A DNA stretch of 11,994 nt, from positions 1 through 11,994 of the forward strand of contig JAITWU010000187.1 of assembly GCA_031285115.1 (NCBI GenBank), given 5' to 3'. The notes beneath the pieces are model-generated. The model did no database searches. It saw nothing but the letters and a program-made list of their open reading frames with translations, and was not told the origin of the DNA. The translations under genes were made by a program, and so were the position numbers. The stretch's first letter is position 1. Each line of letters starts with the position of its first letter. This DNA comes from Azonexus sp. (GTDB taxonomy: Bacteria; Pseudomonadota; Gammaproteobacteria; Burkholderiales; Rhodocyclaceae). This document shows positions 7,313 to 11,994 of the stretch, piece after piece.

Positions 7313-7329
7313 GCGGCGAAAGGCGCACC

Positions 7330-8280
7330 ATGACAGGCGGCAGGGAGGAAGCTCCAGCATTCGGTTCGATCGGCGAAATCGAGCAGCGTTTCGCCGCCCA
7401 GGGCTACATCGCCGACCGAATGCTGGCGACCACGCTGTTCCTCTCCGTCTCGCTCGGCAAACCGCTCTTTCTCGAAGGCGAGCCGGGCGTCGGCAAGACC
7501 GAAATCGCCAAGGTCATGGCTAGGGCGCTCGACACCGAACTGATCCGCCTGCAATGCTACGAAGGACTGGATAGCAACGCCGCCCTCTACGAATGGAATT
7601 ACACGCGCCAGTTGCTCGAACTGCGCTTGCAGGAAGCGCGCGGCGTCGACCGGGCAGAGATCGGCGACAACCTTTTTTCCGAAGCCTTTTTGCTCCAGCG
7701 CCCGCTGCTCAAGGCACTGCGCAGCGAAGGCCGACGCCCGCCGGTGCTGCTGATCGACGAAGTCGACCGTTCCGACGAAGAATTTGAAGCCTTCCTCCTC
7801 GAAGTGCTCTCCGACTTCCAGATCACCATTCCCGAAATCGGCACCCTGCGCGCCCATCACACGCCTTTCGTCGTCCTCACCTCGAACCGCACGCGCGAAG
7901 TGCACGACGCCCTCAAACGCCGCTGCCTGTATCACTGGATCGACTACCCGACCTTCGCCCGCGAAGTCACGATCCTGCGCGCCCGCCTGCCGCAAGTCGA
8001 ACTGCGGCTGGCCGGGCAGGTCTGCCGCTTCATGGAACTCTTGCGCGAGCACGACTTTTACAAGCGCCCCGGCATCGCCGAAACCATCGACTGGGCGCGC
8101 GCCCTCATGGCGCTGGGCGTCGCCGAACTGAACGCGGCAGCCGTCGATGAAACGCTCGGCTGCATTCTCAAATACCGCGGCGACAACGAAAAACTCTACC
8201 AGATGGGCCTCACCGGCCTCGTCGAAAAAGCCCTGATGCCAGGCCACGACCCTTCCGCCACCGGGCAGCCTGCCGCCTGA
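7330..8280 (+). CDS. MoxR-family AAA+ ATPase, CoxD-like maturation chaperone
   Basis: The 316-residue protein starts at ATG 7330; a longer open frame upstream only runs through the fusion gene out of frame. Walker A is GEPGVGKT (50-57), Walker B VLLIDEVD (139-146), sensor 1 TSN (184-186), and KRRC (196-199) is an arginine-finger region. CoxD of Oligotropha is an AAA+ ATPase that unfolds or remodels apo-CO dehydrogenase so that the Mo-Cu site can be completed; related pairs occur beside other Mo hydroxylases. It sits 17 bp after the catalytic subunit, with AAAGG as a probable ribosome-binding site. It should work with the VWA protein encoded next. The assignment to the family is firm; the exact task is inferred. 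Confidence 0.9.
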   Translation: MTGGREEAPAFGSIGEIEQRFAAQGYIADRMLATTLFLSVSLGKPLFLEGEPGVGKTEIAKVMARALDTELIRLQCYEGLDSNAALYEWNYTRQLLELRLQEARGVDRAEIGDNLFSEAFLLQRPLLKALRSEGRRPPVLLIDEVDRSDEEFEAFLLEVLSDFQITIPEIGTLRAHHTPFVVLTSNRTREVHDALKRRCLYHWIDYPTFAREVTILRARLPQVELRLAGQVCRFMELLREHDFYKRPGIAETIDWARALMALGVAELNAAAVDETLGCILKYRGDNEKLYQMGLTGLVEKALMPGHDPSATGQPAA

Positions 8281-8366
8281 CGGCGGCGCACAGGCTGGCG
8301 CAATGGGCGGTTTTGCCTTTATCTGGCGACAAAATGAATACATGGCAGCCTCCTTGGCGTGATCGT

Positions 8367-8471
8367 CCCTCTCCCCTTGCGGGAGAGGGAAAGAGGGAGA
8401 GGGGGGCGGCGGTAAAAAAAGACCTGGCGGTACGCCCCCTTCACCCCAACCCCTCGCCCCGCAAGGGGAGA
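8367..8471. repeat. Intergenic imperfect palindrome (REP/MITE-like element)
   Basis: The 220-bp gap 8281-8500 holds one structured element. A local hairpin at 8367-8389 has a perfect 9-bp stem (CCCTCTCCC / GGGAGAGGG) with a 5-base loop. TCTCCCCTTGCGGG at 8370-8383 is the exact reverse complement of 8458-8471. Further inside, GGGGGCG (8402-8408) pairs with CGCCCCC (8433-8439), leaving a core with a run of seven A. It resembles the CCCTCTCCC-type palindromes dispersed between genes in many proteobacteria. No T-run follows either hairpin, so it is not a typical terminator. Family membership is inference from one copy. The rest of the gap (8281-8366 and 8472-8500) shows no gene. Confidence 0.55.
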
Positions 8472-8500
8472 CTGGCTTCTGTGACAGAGCAGCGGAAATA

Positions 8501-9673
8501 ATGGAGCCAAGCCCCGCCCCCCGTCTGCCGACGCTGCTCGAACACGTCGCCGGGTTCTCCCGCGCCTTGCATGACGCCGGGCTGGCGGTCAATACGGGCA
8601 ATCTGATCGACCTCTGCCAGTGTTTTCAATTCATCGACATCGCCCGGCGCGATGATTTTTACGCGGCGGCGCGCGCTACGCTGGTTTCGCGGCATGAGGA
8701 CATCGCCCGCTTCGACGCTGCCTTCGCCCAGTACTGGGAGTCGCCCAGGCAGTTGGTCATCAAGCGCCAGCAGGATGATCCGGATGACGAGGACGCCGCA
8801 GCGGACAGCGGACGCGGCGCAAGGCTCATGCTGCCGGGTGATGAAGATGGCGGCGATGGCGGCGAGCGGAAATCGCTGGCTTTGTCGTGGAGTCCCGAGG
8901 AGGCGCTGGCCCAGCGCGATCTCGGCGAGTTGACCGAGGCCGATGTCGAACGGGCGCAGCGCCTGATCCGCGAAATCGTCGCCGCGCTTGCCAACAAGCG
9001 GGGCCGTCGCCATGCCGCCCGCCGTCATGGCCGCATTCCCGACCTGCGTCGCCTGCTGCGCGACCGTTCGCTCTATCTCGCCGACGGCATCTGCCCCCTG
9101 CCCTGGCGCAGCCGCCGCATCAGCCGCACGCGGCTTGTCCTGCTCTGCGATGTCAGCGGCTCGATGCAGCGTTACAGCCGCTTTCTCATCGAATTCATGT
9201 ATGCCTTGCGGCGTGAGCTTTCCGATCTCGAAGTGGCGGTTTTTTCGACCCATCTGACTGTCATCACCGACCTTTTGCGCCGGCGCGGCGTCGCCGCTTC
9301 GCTGCGCGAGGTGGCCGACCGCATCCATGACTGGGCGGGCGGCACCAATATCGGCGGCAGCTTGCGCGAATTCAACGAGCGTTACGCGCCGCACATGCTC
9401 AACGGGCGGACGACGGTGATTTTTTTGAGCGACGGCTGGGATCGCGGCAACGCGGCGGAAATGCGCCGCGAAATGGGCAAATTGCGCCAGCGGGCGCGCA
9501 AGGTGCTGTGGCTCAATCCCCTGCTCGGCACGCCCGGCTACCAGCCGCTCACGCAGGGGATGCAATGCGCGTTACCCTATCTCGATCATTTTCTGCCAGC
9601 GCACAATCTGCAAAGTCTGGCGCAACTGCGGGCGTGCTGCGCGCCATCGGCAACTGAGCCGATGCGCCAATAA
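8501..9673 (+). CDS. VWA-domain protein, CoxE-like maturation factor
   Basis: The 390-residue protein has an N-terminal helical region, a charged stretch (about residues 88-125, many Asp/Glu/Gly) and a C-terminal von Willebrand factor A domain. Metal-ion-dependent adhesion site residues are DVSGS (217-221), Thr282 in GGTNIGG and SDG (310-312). CoxE pairs with CoxD-type AAA+ ATPases as a MoxR-VWA chaperone system acting on the Mo hydroxylase. The ribosome-binding site is weak (GGA 4 bases before the ATG). The gene is separated from coxD by a palindromic element, so polar effects or processing there are possible. The stop is 12 bp before the next gene. There is no signal peptide, so it is cytoplasmic. 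Confidence 0.88.
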   Translation: MEPSPAPRLPTLLEHVAGFSRALHDAGLAVNTGNLIDLCQCFQFIDIARRDDFYAAARATLVSRHEDIARFDAAFAQYWESPRQLVIKRQQDDPDDEDAAADSGRGARLMLPGDEDGGDGGERKSLALSWSPEEALAQRDLGELTEADVERAQRLIREIVAALANKRGRRHAARRHGRIPDLRRLLRDRSLYLADGICPLPWRSRRISRTRLVLLCDVSGSMQRYSRFLIEFMYALRRELSDLEVAVFSTHLTVITDLLRRRGVAASLREVADRIHDWAGGTNIGGSLREFNERYAPHMLNGRTTVIFLSDGWDRGNAAEMRREMGKLRQRARKVLWLNPLLGTPGYQPLTQGMQCALPYLDHFLPAHNLQSLAQLRACCAPSATEPMRQ

Positions 9674-9685
9674 CAGGAGAAAACC

Positions 9686-10005
<320 letters not shown>

Positions 10006-10009
<4 letters not shown>

Positions 10010-10701
10010 AGCCCGGCTTTTTCGCCCGCCTGCTCGCCGCCCGCGCCGCCAAGCGCCCGGCGGCCCTGGTTACCCGCCTGAGCGACAACGCCCAGACGCT
10101 GGTCGATGCCGATACGGCAAGCGGCGACTTTGAACTCGCCGCCAGCGAGTGGGCCGCCCTGCGCGAACGCTGGGTGAGCGGCCAGAGCGGGCCGCTCGAC
10201 GCCGACGGCGATATTTTCGCCCGCGTCTATGTCCCGGCCCCGCGCCTCCTCATCGTCGGCGCCGTGCATATCGCCCAGGCGCTGGCGCCGATGGCGGCGC
10301 TCGCTGGTTACGCCGTCACCCTGATCGACCCGCGCCGCGCCTTCGCCAGCGCCGAGCGTTTTCCCGACGCCGTCATCAGCGATGAATGGCCGGACGAAGC
10401 GATGACGCGCCTGATGCCCGACGCGCAAACCGCCGTCGTCGCCCTGACCCACGATCCCAAGCTCGACGATCCGGCGCTGGCGGTTGCCCTCAACAGCCCG
10501 GCCTTCTACATCGGCGCGCTGGGCAGCACGCGCACGCACGAAAAACGCCTCGCCCGTCTGCGCGAACTTGGGTTGGAAAAACAGCTCGCCCGCATCCACG
10601 CGCCGGTCGGCCTCGATCTCGGCGGGCGCTACCCGAGCGAAATCGCTGTCGCCATCCTCGCCGAAATCATCCGCGTCCGTTACAAAGGGAACGGGCGATG
10701 A
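10006..10701 (+). CDS. XdhC/CoxF-family Rossmann-domain protein
   Basis: The 231-residue protein corresponds to the C-terminal XdhC Rossmann domain preceded by about 80 residues of poorly conserved sequence. It has RLLIVGAVHIAQAL (the glycine motif with the CoxF-like GAVHIA instead of GAGHVA), TLIDPRRAF, VVALTHDPKLDD, YIGALGSTRT and VGLDLGGRYPSEIAVAI, all typical of the family. It starts inside the stop of the preceding N-domain gene (ATGA) and itself ends in an ATGA overlap with the next gene, so the three are translationally coupled. The likely role is Mo cofactor sulfuration and insertion for the hydroxylase, together with the 9686 gene product. Confidence 0.88.
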
Positions 10702-11994
10702 TTTTTGCCGATTTCCCCTGCGCCGAGGCGGCGGGCGTGCGTCTCGCGCATACCCTGAAGCTGCCCAATCTGCTCTTGAAGAAGGGCCGCGTTTTGTCGG
10801 AAGCCGATCTCGCCGCCCTTGAAGCCGCTGGCGTCGAGCGCGTCACCGGCGCCCGGCTCGACATTGGCGAAGCGGACGAAGACAGCGCCGCCAAAACCAT
10901 TGCCGCCCTCCTCGAAAACACCGGCCTCACAGCGCGGCCGCCCTACACCGGGCGCTGCAACCTCTACGCCCAAACGCCGGGCGTGCTGGTGGTCGATGCG
11001 GCAGGCGTCGACCGCCTCAACCAGATCAGCGAAACCATCACCCTCGCAACCTTGCCGCAACACACCGGGGTGCGCCGCAATCAGCGCGTCGCTTCGGTCA
11101 AGATCATTCCCTTCGCGGTCGATCCGGGCTGTATCGAAGAATGGCGTCGAGCGGTGGCCGCCGCTTCGCCGCTGGCCCTCATGCCCTTTCGCCCCTGCCG
11201 CGCCGCGCTGATTATGGGCGTCGCCGCCCATACCAGTGAACGCCTGCTCGCCATGACCGAGGCCGCCACCCGCGCCCGGCTCGCCAGGCTGGGCAGCCCG
11301 CTGGCCCTGACGCTGCGCTGCGCCCATGACGGCGCGGCGATGACCGACGCCCTGCGTCAGGCGCTGGCCGCCGGTTGTGACCTGCTGCTGGTGATGGGCG
11401 CGACGATCAGCAAAGACCGCGCCGATGTCGTCCCTGCGGCAATCGTCGCCGCGGGCGGCGAAATCGAGCATTTCGGAATGCCCGCCGAACCCGGCAACAT
11501 GCTGCTGACCGGGCGCATCGGCGGGACACCCGTCTTCAACCTGCCCGGCTGCGCCCGTTCGGCCAATCACAACGGCGTCGACATCGTCCTGCAACGCTGG
11601 CTGGCGGGGCTGCTGCCGGAGGCTCGCGGCATCATGAAACTCGGCGTCGGCGGCTTGATCCACAGTCAGGAAGATGAGGAAACGACGGCGGCGGAGGTAG
11701 AAGCAGAAACGCCGCCTGCCCAGCCGCCACGCATCGCCGCGCTGGTGCTGGCCGCCGGTCGCTCGGCGCGGATGGGCGAGCGCAACAAATTGCTCTGCCC
11801 GGTCGACGGCGTGCCGCTCGTCCTGCGCGCCGTCAACGCCGCCTGCGCTTCACGCGCCGCACAGGTGATGGTCGTCACCGGCCACGAAGCCGGGCGCATC
11901 GAGGCGGCGCTCGCCGGGCGGCCCGTGTCCCTGACCCACAATCCCGAGCACTTGAGCGGCATGGCCGGTTCGCTGCGCTGCGGCCTGCGCGCCC
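10698..11994 (+). CDS. Molybdopterin-binding / MobA-like cytidylyltransferase fusion (partial)
   Basis: The gene starts at ATG 10698 (AAGGGA 7 bases upstream) and runs off the right edge; 432 residues are visible. Residues 1-315 resemble the molybdopterin-binding MoeA/MoaB-type family: an N-terminal part with LKLPNLLLKKGRVL, then LLLVMGATISKDRADVVPAAI and GMPAEPGNMLL (about 229-270), which form the cofactor pocket. A flexible acidic and proline-rich linker follows (about 323-345). Then a MobA-like nucleotidyltransferase begins with LVLAAGRSARMGERNKL (349-365) and HNPEHLSGMAGSL (414-426). LAAG instead of LAGG is the form seen in CTP-using MocA, so the expected product is the cytosine-dinucleotide Mo cofactor used by this hydroxylase family. 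The C-terminal part is not visible. Confidence 0.85.
   Translation, partial: MIFADFPCAEAAGVRLAHTLKLPNLLLKKGRVLSEADLAALEAAGVERVTGARLDIGEADEDSAAKTIAALLENTGLTARPPYTGRCNLYAQTPGVLVVDAAGVDRLNQISETITLATLPQHTGVRRNQRVASVKIIPFAVDPGCIEEWRRAVAAASPLALMPFRPCRAALIMGVAAHTSERLLAMTEAATRARLARLGSPLALTLRCAHDGAAMTDALRQALAAGCDLLLVMGATISKDRADVVPAAIVAAGGEIEHFGMPAEPGNMLLTGRIGGTPVFNLPGCARSANHNGVDIVLQRWLAGLLPEARGIMKLGVGGLIHSQEDEETTAAEVEAETPPAQPPRIAALVLAAGRSARMGERNKLLCPVDGVPLVLRAVNAACASRAAQVMVVTGHEAGRIEAALAGRPVSLTHNPEHLSGMAGSLRCGLRA

Noticed and set aside
6913..7329. N-terminal extension of the AAA+ gene
   Set aside because: This stretch is the out-of-frame reading of the CoxL 3' end (arginine- and histidine-rich, no family similarity). 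The true start is ATG 7330, with a ribosome-binding site.
4913..7360. 815-codon open frame on the minus strand across the large subunit
   Set aside because: It mirrors the + strand Mo hydroxylase gene, whose motifs are intact. Long antisense frames are expected in GC-rich genes with biased third positions. The translated protein shows no recognisable family.
8367..8389. Intrinsic terminator after the AAA+ gene
   Set aside because: The 9-bp hairpin is perfect, but it is followed by A/G-rich bases and not a T-run on either strand.
8478..8488. Short palindrome TCTGT-G-ACAGA before the VWA gene start
   Set aside because: Only 5-bp arms and no partner site; it could easily occur by chance.
7249..8601. 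450-codon minus-strand frame across the AAA+ gene and the palindrome
   Set aside because: Antisense shadow of coxD that also reads through the low-complexity palindrome; no family motif is visible.

Overview
The window is a gene-dense, GC-rich stretch from a bacterium, most likely a proteobacterium. All genes are on the + strand. I would guess a betaproteobacterium of the Rhodocyclales/Burkholderiales kind from protein style and codon use, but that placement is inference. There are no RNA genes, insertion sequences or CRISPR arrays. The only repeat-like element is an imperfect palindrome between two genes.

Layout. Positions 1-171 hold the 3' end of fdhD, the sulfur carrier for formate dehydrogenase. 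After a 114-bp gap come three tightly packed genes for the late steps of coenzyme F420 synthesis: cofE (286-1041), cofD (1038-2009) and cofC (2014-2748). After 43 bp a molybdenum hydroxylase operon of the carbon monoxide dehydrogenase (Cox)/xanthine dehydrogenase superfamily begins. Its structural genes are the FAD subunit (2792-3688), the 2x[2Fe-2S] subunit (3681-4172) and a 1046-residue catalytic subunit (4172-7312). Maturation genes follow: a CoxD-type MoxR AAA+ ATPase (7330-8280), a CoxE-type VWA protein (8501-9673), an XdhC/CoxI-CoxF protein split into two genes (9686-10009 and 10006-10701), and a molybdopterin-binding/MobA-like cytidylyltransferase fusion that runs off the window (10698-end). 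The last gene is open to the window edge.

How they work together. The FAD, Fe-S and Mo subunits should form a hydroxylase that passes electrons Mo -> two [2Fe-2S] -> FAD. The final fused gene would make the cytosine-dinucleotide form of the Mo cofactor. The split XdhC pair would guide cofactor sulfuration and insertion, and the AAA+/VWA pair would act as a maturation chaperone. The F420 genes supply a low-potential hydride carrier. FO synthase and any F420-dependent oxidoreductase are not in the window, so a functional link between F420 and the hydroxylase is suggested only by position.

Most unusual points. The catalytic subunit carries a CoxG (SRPBCC) domain fused to its N terminus by a linker of about 90 residues. 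CoxG is normally a separate protein implicated in membrane or quinone coupling of CO dehydrogenase. The active-site loop reads PNRGYSR, neither the CO dehydrogenase form (AYRCSFR) nor the common form II (AYRGAGR). The copper-binding cysteine is absent, so the enzyme is not a classical CO dehydrogenase and its substrate is unknown. The F420 gene set sits directly upstream in the same direction.
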